Source: Cymodocea nodosa | Taxonomy: Eukaryota > Streptophyta > Magnoliopsida > Alismatales > Cymodoceaceae | NCBI GenBank assembly: GCA_036874045.1 | Contig: CM072335.1 | Span: forward strand, 3,306,001-3,370,000 | Direction: 5' to 3' | DNA length: 64,000 nucleotides | Part shown: positions 39,535 through 51,159 of the stretch, piece by piece | Layout of the letters: each line of letters opens with the position of its first letter | Position numbering within the stretch: position 1 is the first letter of the stretch | Notes under the pieces: model-generated | The model's input: only the letters and a program-made list of their open reading frames with translations | What the model was told of the DNA's origin: nothing | Databases searched by the model: none | Position numbers and translations under genes: made by a program

Positions 39535-39765
39535 TGACGGTTCTTCAGGCGAGGATCACGTAGTTAGTTGTAAGGATGTAGAAGGGAGCAACAAACATGA
39601 TCAAGGGTTCTTCGGGCAAGGATCACGTAATAAGTTGCGATGATGGCAGAAGGGATGTGAAGGTAGCAACAAATGCAATCGAGGGTTCTTCAAGCTAGGA
39701 TCACGCAGTCAATTGCAAGGATGGCAGAAGGGATGCAAGGGGAGTGGTAGATGGTGGATGGGCAA
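39535..39765 (+). repeat. Three imperfect tandem copies, 67-78 bp
   Basis: GGTTCTTC at 39539, 39606 and 39684, each followed by a G/A-rich word, AGGATCACG and a segment ending in AAGGATG or GGCAGAAGGGATG. GC content is higher than around it. It may be the subterminal repeat region of a DNA transposon. Confidence 0.65.
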
Positions 39766-39820
39766 ACGCAAGCGATAAACAGCAAATTGACAAGGGGATG
39801 TTGATCAGGGGTTTTTGGGT

Positions 39821-39865
39821 AGATGATTTTTGGACCTTACTGAAGTAGGGGTCCAGAAATCATCT
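39821..39865. repeat. Inverted repeat able to form a 16-bp hairpin
   Basis: GATGATTTTTGGACC (39822-39836) and GGTCCAGAAATCATC (39850-39864) are complementary with one mismatch, plus an outer A-T pair, around a 13-base loop. No U-run follows on either strand, and plants do not use such terminators. More likely a transposon end or a folded miniature element. Confidence 0.7.
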
Positions 39866-40044
39866 TCAAATGACCCTTTTATATTTGGGAGACCTTGGAC
39901 ATATTTCACAAGCACACTTGCCTTGGGAAAGTGTTAGCAAGCTTTCCTAATATTGCTAGGAAGCACAAATCTCCCTTAACTCTCTCAAGTTTTGAGAGAG
40001 GGAAAACTTCTTGTATTCTGATTTAAGCTTCAAAGGGGAGGTGG

Positions 40045-40625
40045 GCATGCACCTAAAGAACTTTTAATGCTTGAGTTAAAGAGTGCTTACAAGTATAAAG
40101 TAAGGGAAGGATTTGAAAGAGTGTGTGAGAGACTGTAGGAGGAATCTCCTTTATTTTTCAGGCTTGCTTGCATACATATTGGGTGAGGAGTGTTCCTACT
40201 TGTATGCGTTGTAAATGGCAATCTATTATAATATTTTGTAGCAAACATTTGTTTTGGTAGGGTGGCCAATAATCATTATAGTCCTAGTTGTGGGTGAGTT
40301 GTTCAAGAACATATTTGACCAAAAGAGTAACTTTGACTGTATGCTCTAATAGTGGTGGCTTGTCACAACAATATGTTGTTCTAGCCTTTACAAGGCACAC
40401 TTCCTTTGATAGGGTGTAACTTAATGGGGAATACCACCACTTGAGGGTTGGTCATTAGCCTCTTGCTAATGAGGGTTGATCTTTATTGATTGTTGGTAAG
40501 CATTAGCTTTTATTATCTAAGGCTTAGGTTTAGGTTTGTCCAATAGCTTCCAACCCTTAATTGTTGAGTCTAGGTATTTTTGAATGAAACTTGTTGACTT
40601 TATTATCTATTAAGAGTCATACTCA
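40045..40625. repeat. Right member of the direct-repeat pair
   Basis: See the left member at 34820-35345; about 5.2 kb apart, enclosing the Harbinger remnants. The two are too diverged for base-level boundaries by eye. Confidence 0.55.
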
Positions 40626-40639
40626 TTGGAGTTAAGGTT

Positions 40640-40830
40640 TAATGTTTAGGGTTTACATTGTTTAGTCTCAAGATTTAAAAGTTTGAAGTTTAGAGTTTGG
40701 ATTTAAAGTTTAGTATCTCGAGTTTATAGTTTGTGATTTAGATTTTAAGGACTTAAGGATTAGAAATTAGAAGTTAGGGTTTAATATTAATTTAAACTCT
40801 AAAGTTTAAGGATAAGATTTAATATTAAAG
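40640..40830 (+). repeat. Degenerate TTTAGGG-like tract
   Basis: About 190 bp of words related to the plant telomere heptamer (GTTTAGGGTTTA, GTTTAGAGTTTGG, TTTAAAGTTTAG, TTAGGGTTTAA). Only two or three exact TTTAGGG units survive, so it is an interstitial or low-complexity relic. Confidence 0.5.
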
Positions 40831-41562
40831 TTATTATCTATGTAAATACTCTACCTAGCAATCCTCCAATCTATTTAATCCTAATCATCCAATTCAACAC
40901 CAATTATACCTTAATTAAGCTCATTTATCCAAATTATCCATTGAATCAAGCCCAACATCTTAATATCACATTTTCATCCAAGAATCCTAGCCTATTCATG
41001 TCTTAAAAAATAATGATTGGATGTAGAAGTTTTATGGGGTCCAAATGTGGCCATCATAAGCTTAAGACAAATGGGATTGGCTATCATACAATTCAAAGAT
41101 TGTTGGATCAACCTAATCAAGAGTTATTTCCCATTAGTAATTCAAATGTATATGATAGATGGCATCATGTTATCATACACCTATAGTAAGAAAGTGTAAT
41201 GACTAAAAATATTGCCCACATACCCATCATATATGCAGGACAACATAAACATATCATCATACACTAGCCAACTATTCTTTGCAAAATAGGAAACCTTAAG
41301 GCCCTTGGATGGTATCTTCTGGCATCCTTGGCTATCCTTCTAACATTCTTATCAAAACCACAACTTCAACAATGCTCCACAATGTTAGAATCTCCTTATC
41401 CAATTGATTTCAACATTGTTTGCCAATCCAATCAACCAAGTCCTATGCTGGAACTCTACTGAAATCTCCCCAAATCCTTTTCCTCCTCTCCCTTTTGGTT
41501 TGGGTGTGAAGGGAGTATCGTCCTATGATTTTCATTTCTCGCATGTTAACTATCATTGCACA

Positions 41563-43294
41563 TAGAGGTGTTAATGGGTTAGGTTAGGCCGGTTCGATCC
41601 AAAAAGTGAAAGCTCGTGCGGGCTACGGGTTAGGTTGGGTTGAAATTTTTTTATTTTTTTTTTGACAACCCAGCCCAGCTAGAAATTATTTCGGGGCAAC
41701 TTGGCCTATCCCGACCTGAAATTTTTTCAAGCTAACTCGGCTCAACTCGTAGCCTGTTCCTTTTATAACTTTTTATTTTTTTATTCAGTTTAATCGAAGG
41801 TCAACTTTGATTTGACCAAATTTTTTTAGTTTTTTATTTTTTTAATGATATGATCGTAACTTTACTTTGGTCGAATCGAACTTTTATTTTTTTATTTTTC
41901 TTTTCGGTCTGATTAACACTTAACTTCAGTTGAATCGAAGTTTTTTATTTTTAAAACATTTTATTATTATTATTATTTGGTCTAATCGAAGCTAAACTTC
42001 AATCAGATCGAAATTTTTGATTTTTTAAAATATTTTTTTATTATTTTTCTTCGATCTAACTGACATATTTTAATATTTTAATTTTTTTTCAGTCAAACTA
42101 ACAATAAACTTCTATTTGATTGAAGCATTTTAAATTTATTATTTTTCCCTTCGATTTGATCGAAAATAAGCTTTGATCCGATCAAAGATTTTTAAGTTAT
42201 TATTTTTTTCCTTCAGTCTGATCGAAGATAGGCTTCGGTCCAATCGAAGTTTTTTTTGTTTGTTTATTTTTCATTCAATTTAACTGTATCTTAACTTCGA
42301 TCTAATCAAAGTTTTTTATTTTTTATATTTATTTTTTTGATTTTAAGATAAAATTAAAATAAAAAAATTTACAATGTTTCTTATAATCAATTCATCATTC
42401 AAACACATTAGTTTATTTATAAATACATCAACATCAAACATAAGTCATCATTCATAAATCATTATTCATCACATTAACATCAATATCAAGACATCATCAG
42501 CGTACCATTCATAATTCATCATTCATTAACACATTCAAACACAAGTTATAAAGTTAAAATAATTATTTTATTTCTAAATTTAAATTTAAATTACATTATT
42601 TTTGTAATTACATCAAATATTTCTACATTTAATGTGCAATGTACATAATTATATTTAAACATTTATTACATCAAAATTATATTAATGATAAAATAAGAAA
42701 TGTGCATTTTTGTGTTTTCAAAATCTAGAAAGATAGGATTATATCTTATTAAATAGCTATGATTAAAATTATTTAATTCTTTTCCATTTGTTATGATAAA
42801 TCTCTTATTTAATTTTTTCCCATTTGTTACGATAAATCTCTTATTTAATTCTTTCCATATTTTATAACATACATATTTAACGTTATTTAAACTTTATTCT
42901 ACATTTCCAATTGTTACATCAAGTTCTACGTTTAAACAAGTTTATATTACATTTATTAAATTTTTAACAACTTTTACTTTAACATTTATTAATTTTGTAT
43001 ACATCAACTTTTACGTTTACATTTATTAATTATATTACATTTATTAATGTATATAAGAGAGGTATCTATTCTATTTTTTATTTTATGTTAATTTCAACTT
43101 GACCCAAATTGGCCCACAGGCTAGCCCAAGCCTAGCCCAAATCGACCCATGGGCTAGCCTGACTTGGTCCAAATCGGATTGCGAGCTAGCCCAACCTGCG
43201 AGTCGATTTTCTAATTTATTGTAGCCCAACCTAGCCCGATTTAAAAGGTTAGGCCAGGTCGGACTAGGCTGGCCCGACCCAATTGACACCTCTA
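41563..43294. mobile_element. Non-autonomous hAT transposon with 8-bp target duplication
   Basis: 1,732 bp with inverted ends: left TAGAGGTGTTAATGGGTTAG, right (read on the minus strand) TAGAGGTGTCAATTGGGTCG. Flanked by ATTGCACA (41555-41562) and ATTGTACA (43295-43302), an 8-bp target duplication with one mismatch, which is diagnostic of hAT. Both ends carry arrays of GGGCTAGC / CCCAGCCC-type words as subterminal repeats. The left interior has about eight imperfect units of roughly 80 bp, each with a CGATCNGATCGAAG-like palindrome and a T-rich spacer (41760-42320); the right interior is plain AT-rich. No transposase frame, so it would depend on another element. Confidence 0.88.
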
Positions 43295-43302
43295 ATTGTA
43301 CA

Positions 43303-44510
43303 CTTATCATAAACCAAGGAAATCACCCCTCGATTAGTGCCATTTCCATCATTTCTTTTTACATTTCATCTTCTATTTACACATCCTTTGCTCCTTTTCC
43401 TCATCCATTGATTTTTGGTCTGACCACATACATGAAATAGAAGAAGTATTTGAATGAGCCCTTGGTTGATGCTTGTGTCAATGCTTGAAGTGAAGAAGAT
43501 CCCTAAGACAACATGAACACTTTAGATGCAATCACACATTCACAGTGTTTTGTAGGGCACTTTAGACATTAACCAGCACCAAAGTGAAAAGTATAATCAA
43601 AGGCATCCACAAAATCTGACGATTGTAATGTGACCTTTTGTCAACCATGATTAGGTATGCTTTTTTTTTTTCCCTTCCATTTCATTTGTTCAAAATCCTC
43701 TCCTTCTGTTCCGTTTATTTTTGCATATTGTTGTATTGGGTGAACAACAAAATTTCTTTACTAGATTTGGGGTTTTCCTTCACCCTTGTTTGTTTTGATT
43801 TTTCTTTGCATAAATAAAATTTCTAGCTGATTTTATTCATTTTATTGCTTTTGATTCTCAACAGTGTAAAAATAGTTGATACAATCAACTTCTCTAGGTT
43901 TTGTGGTGTGGAAGTGTACGTTGATTGCCCACTTGTCTTCTCATGTGGAAGACATCTAATCTCTACCGTCAAAAACCTTATTTTAATATTTCCTGTTTTG
44001 AGGAACTGCCTTTCATTTTCACTTGAATACAAATTACTGGAAATTTATATATCCAATTTGCTTGCATTGAGAAGCAAGGAAGGTAGATTCTCAAGTACAT
44101 ATGCAACAGAAATGTAACAAAACCTTTTAATAAACTTCCATCGTCAAACAGTATATTTATAACTTTCATTGAAATTTAAATTCTGGCAAAGAAAAATATG
44201 ATTGTTAACCACAAAAAAAAGTATTATTACTTCAAAGATTATACCGAAGAACCCAATCAAATCAGTCCTCCACCTCGGAAAGTAACTAATGTAATTTGCC
44301 AACAATTAAAATATACTCCGACGCGGCAAGTTCCGAGCAACCACCGACGTCACCCTGGAGAGTATTCCAGCATTAGTTGATCTCCTCTTGACCAGCGACT
44401 TGCAGTTCTGGTACATCTTATTTGTAGCTCACCTAATTCAATAAAGAACTCCCCATTTCAATCTTATTTATAGTTGTTTTTGAATCCTGCCATTTACCAC
44501 TCGATTCAAC
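43303..44510. promoter_or_regulatory. Upstream region of the peroxidase gene
   Basis: AT-rich with no gene recognised. Close to the peroxidase start, CTTATTTATAG at 44463-44473 is a plausible TATA box about 40 bp before the ATG at 44511; if so the leader is very short. No operator-like site identified. Confidence 0.4.
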
Positions 44511-45868
44511 ATGATGGCTCCTTCGATTCCTCTGCTTGCGTCGTTGCTCGTCGCCTGTGGCGTGGCCACGTTCCTCGCCACCTCCACCGCACAGGACCCT
44601 TCTGCCCTCACCCTAGATTACTACGCCAAGACATGCCCGAGGGCCTTGGACATCATCCGGTGGGAAATGGGGTGCGCCGTCGCCGCCGACCCACGCATGG
44701 CCGCCGCCATGCTCCGCATGCATTTCCACGACTGTTTCGTCCAAGTACGTGTGTGTGGGGTGCCGGTTTAAACCTGCTCGTTTTAGGTAGCAGTGTTGTT
44801 GTTGTTTGAGCTGGAGATTTTTCACAGGGCTGTGATGGGTCGGTGCTGCTCGACGACACATACAACGTGAAGGGAGAGAAGAAGGCCGATCAGAACCTTC
44901 ATTCATTGATCGGGTTTGATCTGGTCGACAGGATCAAGAACCATCTGGAGGCCGAGTGTCCGGGAGTCTTCTCCTGTGCAGATCTGCTCGCGGTGGCAGC
45001 AAGAGATGCAGTCATTCTGGTAACAAGACACGATTAAATAGTAAATTTTCTCATGTATAAGTCATGCTAAATGCAAACTTCGACCAGGATCAAACATTTT
45101 GCTCAAGTTCATCACCATAACATGTATATATATGTATGGAGTATGCCTCAGTGTAAAATTTACAAACAGGTTGGTGGTCCTTACTGGCACGTTCCACTGG
45201 GTAGAAAGGATTCCAAAACTGCAAGCTTAGAACAAGCCAACGAGGATATCCCTGCTCCTAATCAAGGACTTAGGACCCTCATCTCCAAGTTCCTCGTCAA
45301 AGGCCTCTCGACGACAGACGTGGTGGCACTTTCAGGTACCAATCAATGCCTTTCCTTCCGCCTCCCTACTCTTGTTGGGCGAGAATTAGACGATTCCATT
45401 TAGACCCAAGAATAGGCGACAATTGATCAGCGAAGTCTGAGCGAAGTGGAATATCATCAACTGGCAGGCGCCCACACGATCGGCAAGGCACGTTGCACGA
45501 ACTTCCGGTCGAGGATCTACGGGGACTTCGAACACACGTCGACCAACGACCTGATCGCCGCGACGCATCTCGAGAAGCTGAGGTCGGAATGTCCGGCTTC
45601 CGGAGACGACGACGTCACGACAGAGCTGGATTACGTCACGCCCACTTTATTCGACAACTCCTACTACCTGACCTTGGTGAGAGGACAAGGGCTGCTGAAC
45701 TCGGACCAGGAGCTGTACTCCCACCACACCATGGACCTCGTCATCAAGTACGCCGTGGATCCCTTGCTCTTCTTCAAACACTTCTCCGATTCCATGGTCA
45801 AGATGGGGAACATCACCAACCCAGAGGGAGGGGAAGTGAGGAAAAACTGCAGATTCGTGAACACCTGA
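44511..45868 (+). CDS. Class III secretory peroxidase, PER11-like, 4 exons
   Basis: Secreted haem peroxidase using hydrogen peroxide to oxidise phenolics in the cell wall. Exons 44511-44744, 44828-45019, 45170-45335 and 45468-45868 give 330 residues, normal for the family, with the usual three introns. A signal peptide (hydrophobic residues 7-26) is likely cut near Ala27. The distal site RMHFHDCF has Arg69 and catalytic His73; the first disulphide region is YYAKTCP and GCDGSVLLD. The proximal haem ligand is His200 in [16 protein letters not shown] and VKMGNI follow, and the protein ends NCRFVNT. The internal text ([29 protein letters not shown]) most resembles Arabidopsis PER11 from memory. 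An ATG three bases on is an equal start candidate. Exons 1, 2 and 4 are GC-rich compared with the flanks. No stop interrupts the spliced frame, so it should be functional. The physiological substrate is not known. Confidence 0.94.
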
Positions 45869-46742
45869 CGAGCAGAAGAAGATCGCGCTATATGCCCATG
45901 TTTCTTCGTGAACTGCCCCGGTTGAGCTTCACTTCACTGAGGAGAACATGAAAATTACGGAAAAGCATCGTGTACCTATTTTAAAATTATATATTTAAAT
46001 CAATTCGAACATATAAGTTGATGGACCTATCGTTCAAATTTAGAGTTATCATATGACTGGTAATCCAACGTAAGACTAAGGGGTTTTTTCTACATTTAAA
46101 AGAAATGAAAACTAATTGAAAGAAAAGTATTTTTCATTTGACTAAAAAATAATGTCAGAAATATGATGTTTGTGTTTATTTTTTATTGAAAAATAGATTA
46201 TTTTTATTTACCATAAATTAAAATGTCTCTCCTCCTCTCTTACACAAAATGATAGAATTTAAAAGAAAAATATTTTTAATTTCTACACATACAAAACACT
46301 TAGCTTCTGGTTGTTAATACTTATTTTGATTTAGCATATTGGTGTATAAATAATAAATTTGATAACAATTATTAAAAATACTAGTGTATTTTCATACGTT
46401 ATCTGAAATAATTATTATCAAATATTTTCTGCTGTTGCACTTAAAAACGAAGGATTCAACTTAACCATCATAAAAAAACTTGAAAAATAAGTGTGTAGGT
46501 GTTCATTCTATATATATAGTTTATTAAAGATTTATATTTGAAATAAAAAAGTCCTTTGTTTTATAAACATTAACTAAAAAAAATTATTTGCGACATTTAT
46601 TTATAGGTATAAAAAGGAAGTCCGAACTTGACGCTCGATCATGCGCCTTGCCGATCCATCCAAGAGAGGCGAGAACCGCCAGGCCCCAATATTCTTCTCT
46701 TCCTAGGGTTTAGGGTTTTCCCACCTCCGCAGAGGTATCGTC
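45869..46742. other. Spacer between peroxidase and MORF8-like gene
   Basis: The peroxidase 3' UTR lies at the left, then AT-rich DNA with a stretch near 46290-46460 that loosely resembles other AT-rich miniature-element debris in the window. The last 120 bp become C/T-rich and include the MORF leader with a telo-box (separate entry). Confidence 0.45.
46705..46718 (+). promoter_or_regulatory. Telo-box (AAACCCTAA on the minus strand) upstream of MORF8-like gene
   Basis: TAGGGTTTAGGGTT(T) ends 25 bp before the ATG at 46743 and contains a perfect reverse telo-box TTAGGGTTT at 46710-46718. Telo-boxes are common in leaders and promoters of plant translation and organelle-biogenesis genes. Confidence 0.7.
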
Positions 46743-49700
46743 ATGGCTTTTCGCTCTCTCCTCTCCCATCGCCACCACCTCAAATCTCTCTTCTTACTCT
46801 CCACCTCCCGCTCGTCCTCCCTCCGTCGCTTCCATGCCGGCATCCGAACCCCCTGTCAACTTGCCGCGCTCTCGCCGTACCCGCCCAGGACCTTCTTCTC
46901 CACCGACGCTGTGGACGGTCCGGCGGAGGAGGTCGTGCTTCCACGCGAGCCTCCACCGAGGGGAAGGACAGATCAGCAGAGCGTGAATGCCGAGGTTCTT
47001 CTCCCCGGATGCGACTTCAAGCACTGGCTCGTGTTCATGGAGCCGCCGAAGGAGGGGACCCCGAGGGACGAGATTATCAATAGATATATCAAGACACTAG
47101 CTGAGGTCCTTGGAAGGTTCGTCTCTCTCTCTCTCCTGTTTGGGGCCGGGTACTAGATGTCAGGTGTCTTATTTGTTCCATCTATTTGCAGATAGTGGGG
47201 TGTTTGGTTTCTTTTGTGTTGTTTTTCTTGTGTTATGTTGACACAATAATATTCACTGGCATGCTTTGATTTCAATTTCCTTAGCGCTTTTCCCGTTATT
47301 GAATGATGATATTTTTCTAAAATGGATAACATATCATCAATTTTGTATATGAATGTTAGGTGTATCTGATAGAGACACTGAGGAACGGAAGAATTTGTAT
47401 TGCATCTGTATTTGTAGTTTTTCCGTCGCAGTAATGGGAAATAAATGTACTTGTCGGCAGATTATGTTATTTAGTTGATTTTACTACAGAGTCAGGGTTA
47501 AGTGGACAATTTACTCTAAAAGAGTTGAGAGTCCTTTAGGGAGTCTTAAATATCATGAATACGTGCAAAATGTGTTGGCGTTAGGCAGCAAGAATAATTC
47601 AAAATACACTAACTCTAACAAGGAGCTTTGGGAAAGAGGTGAAATGGACCTCTAGAATGGATATTCCAAGAATCTCTGGACTGCATATGATGTTGTGTAG
47701 ACATCTAGATCAATGGTTGGACAATGCTTTGGACACTCCAAGAGAATATGTCTATTGTGGGGAGATTTTGAACCTAGATCTATGGGAAGATTTTTGGATG
47801 AATATTTGGTCTGACGTGGTTTCTCATAAATGTTTGTTGTTTTAAGTCCAAATTCAAAATGGTTTGATCATGCTTCATGGTAACAGACTTCACATTCTTA
47901 TCCACACCTCTTTCTGAGAAATTAGATCCAATCTATTCCTTTGAGGGAAAATTTACTGTGACTTTATTTTCCAACTAAGAGAAGTGGTGGTGGTCATCCA
48001 TCAATCGAGGTGTGGAGATAGGGAGTTTGTGCTCTTCAGGAAGAGATAAAGCTCTTGATTTCTTCTTGTTACATCAAGTAACTTGCTGCATTGTAAGAGT
48101 CAAATAGTAGGTATTGTAGGTATTGAATGACTCCCCTACATTTTTATTGGAGTTTTGACTTTTCTTGAAAAACAAGCAAGCAAGGTCATTTTTATTGGAG
48201 TTCTACAAGTTTTGTTTATTGTTTTAAATCCTATACTGCATGTTTTTATGTCCATAACTCTGTTAGGTTTTGATTGTTACAACTTCCAACATCAATGAAT
48301 AGAATGCCCATTGTAGAAGATCTAGGTCTGAGCAGAGATTCTACAAGAAGTCTTTGTATGATTCTACTTAGTTTGTTGAAGAAGCCTTGAATCGAAACAA
48401 ATGAAAAAAGTGGTTAAAGAGAAGGATTAGCTCCAATAAACATGCAAAATTGAAAAATTCATCACTCTTAAGGTTTGATCTTTGAACTTTGAATATATTC
48501 CCTTCTAACTTATTCATTTTCCTGCCTTGTGAATCATGAATGGTACAAATGCAAGCATATGCAACCATTGAAGTTCACCAAAGAATACTTTGCTTTGAAT
48601 AGTGCATTTACCATTTGCTTTCTTGGAATGTGAATAAATAGGGTGTTAATGATTCCAACCTTTCATAGAGACAAAAAAAAGTGTATATTTGTTTTCTTCT
48701 TCTCTACTAAGCAAGCAAATTTAAGGATAATTGTAGATTGGTGGCTACCTAAGGAAACTTTGATTTGATCCTCCTTTGCTTTGGAGGCTTTTATCACCCT
48801 ATGATCAAAGGAGAGGTTTACCATGATGAAAGGTAAGGTACTTTCATTTTTTGCTGAATGGTTTAGATAAAATGCATGGTGGAATATTTTTTTTTGCATG
48901 CTCCTCAGATTTATGAATTTGAATTTGTAGTATGTGGACAAACTTTGTTTCCTAAGAATGTCATAGGCTTGCAAAATGAAGGAGAATCATTTGACAACCT
49001 ACGTAAAAACGACCTTAAAGTAATAAAGGCACACTTGTTGTATTTGTTTTGAATTTTAGTAGGGTGTGAAGTAGCTTTGCCTTAGGCCAATGTTAAGTGG
49101 AGGGAAATTTGGAACTTTTGTATTTTTTGGGAGAAGAAATTTCCATATTGACACTACCTTATATTTCTTACCAAACATCTTTACAGAATCACTCACTTGC
49201 TTCCTTAGCTTATAGGAAATACTATAGGTTTGTTTTCTTTTTTATCATCTTCTCAACTTCTCATGGTTTTTCATAAGTAGACGAACCCATGTTTGTCTGG
49301 GGAGTTGTCAAAGAAGAACAGCCGTTCCAAAGACAGTAGCATGTCAATCCTATAAGATTTTGTGGTTAAACTTTCTTTGTTCATACCATTTTCATCTCCA
49401 GCTGGTTTGACATACTTTTTCCTTCTTCCATAGAGTTCCATGTTTCTCTGTCTTTCCTAATTACCACTATTTCTAGTGTTGCACTACGTGTTGCAAAATT
49501 TCTAAAAATTTAATAGTTCTATTGGTCAGAAAGTTTTGTTTTCTCTTTTGAAGTAGAGAGGCTGAGATTGCATTTTCTATACAATTATGTACTTTACTTT
49601 TTCTTTCCTTTTCTTAGTTAATTTAAAGTTTTTTTCCTCATCAAATAAGGTGGAAACATGATTAACTATTCTACATATTTGCTCCAAGAATTATAAATAT

Positions 49701-51090
49701 TTATTACTTTCTATTATTTATGTTCAAAGATGGTTTATTCACTCGTTGGAAGTATTGAGGTTTGGGTGTGTTGTCTATTCAAGTGTACCAATTTTTGCCT
49801 CTCCCTTCTTAGTTACTGTCAATTGATACACTAAATGCAAGATATTAATTGTGTCTGGAGGCTAAAATTGCATAGCACATTTGTATAATTTTCTTTGAGA
49901 CACTTTGGAGGAAAATTATTTTTTGGCATAACCATATACAAAATCTCCCAACTTATCCTCTTCTGGTCTATCCAACAAAAACTTAATCACTAGATCAACC
50001 CTTGTAGCATCACTGAGAAAAGGCACCCATTTTTACTAACTGTAATTTTTTTAAAGTACTTAAACTCTAATATACTTCTATTCTGAACTGGTGTGACTGC
50101 AGTTGAAATTAACTTGTCCCATCTTTTAACTTTTAATGGGTAATGGGTTCTCCTTGCATTCAAGGATATACAAGATTTTTACATGTATACCTATGAGCTG
50201 TGTAGGTGTTACAAGGGAGAAGGAATGATTCTTTATGATTTGAGCTCTTTTGTCCTTACAAACCACCCACTTCTTGTTGCTTCATACTGCTGGAAAAATT
50301 GTTTCTGGTAGTTTATTTTATTAGTTAATAGTCTAGCCCAAGGCAAGGAGAATCAAATCCAATATTATATTATGATGCATTTCTTAAAGCATGTAGTTTT
50401 GACGGATTGTTGTTGTTTAAGTATGTTTTTTCTATATTGTTGCTCACTTTGGCATTACTTGCCTTTCTCTGCATGTTGCTTGTGTTGTTTTTCACATCTT
50501 TGTTTCATAATCCTTCAGTGAGGAAGAAGCAAAAATGAAGATCTATTCAGTATCAACAAGATATTACTATGCATTTGGAGCCCTTATTTCTCAAGACGTT
50601 TCAAACAAACTTAAATGTATGTGTGTGACATGCTGCTTGAAAATTTGCTTTATAGTTTGTGTCAAGGTTCTTATTTTTAGTTACTTCGTAGCTCTGCCTG
50701 GGATTCACTGGGTGCTTCCTGATTCTTACTTGCATCCAAAGACGAAAGATTACGGAGGTACAATATGAGATGCATTCTATTGTTGCATTTTTATTAGTTA
50801 ATAGACTACTACCTTTGAAAACTCTCAGTTCTCACTTTTCTTTTAGTCTCTTAGATATTGAATACTTTTTCTTCAATCAATCATCAGGGGAACCGTTCAT
50901 CGATGGGAAAGCTGTACCATATGACCCAAAATATCATGCTATATGGCTTCAAAACAACCAAAGGCCCCCTGATAGAAGTGGCAGGCGTGCAGACAGAAAT
51001 CGTGCTTATGGTAGAACAAGAGACAATTGGCAACCTCGAGCTTCTCAGGGCAGGCCTCCCCAACCACCAGCGTCCAATGAGTTTGAGTAG
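46743..51090 (+). CDS. Organellar RNA-editing factor, MORF8/RIP1-like, 4 exons
   Basis: MORF proteins bind PPR editing factors and promote C-to-U RNA editing in mitochondria and plastids. Exons 46743-47116, 50519-50616, 50692-50757 and 50888-51090 give 246 residues. The first 50 or so residues are rich in Arg, Ser and Leu with almost no acidic residues, fitting an organelle transit peptide. The MORF domain runs from LLPGCDFKHWLVFMEPP (about residues 86-102) through IYSVSTRYYYAFGALIS and HWVLPDSYLHPKTKDYGG to EPFIDGKAVPYDPKYH. DGKAVPYDPKYH and TRDEII-like text are those of MORF8 rather than other members, from memory. A basic tail (RRADRNRAYGRTRDNWQ) and a Gln/Pro-rich end follow. It is much shorter than Arabidopsis MORF8 (about 395), lacking the long Gly/Pro tail. 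Intron 1 is 3.4 kb; introns 2 and 3 are 75 and 130 bp. The exon 2/3 join (Ser codon split) is the only in-frame choice found. Confidence 0.92.
47117..50518 (+). other. Intron 1 of the MORF8-like gene
   Basis: 3.4 kb, T-rich, donor GTTCGT and acceptor CCTTCAG. No coding element, LTR pair or tRNA recognised. A region near 47640-48110 has moderately even base composition but no family I can name. Confidence 0.5.
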
Positions 51091-51159
51091 CAACCTGTGC
51101 TGAACATACACAATCAGGGTCCAGGACCATGGTATGATGATATTCCCCTCATGGTTTGA

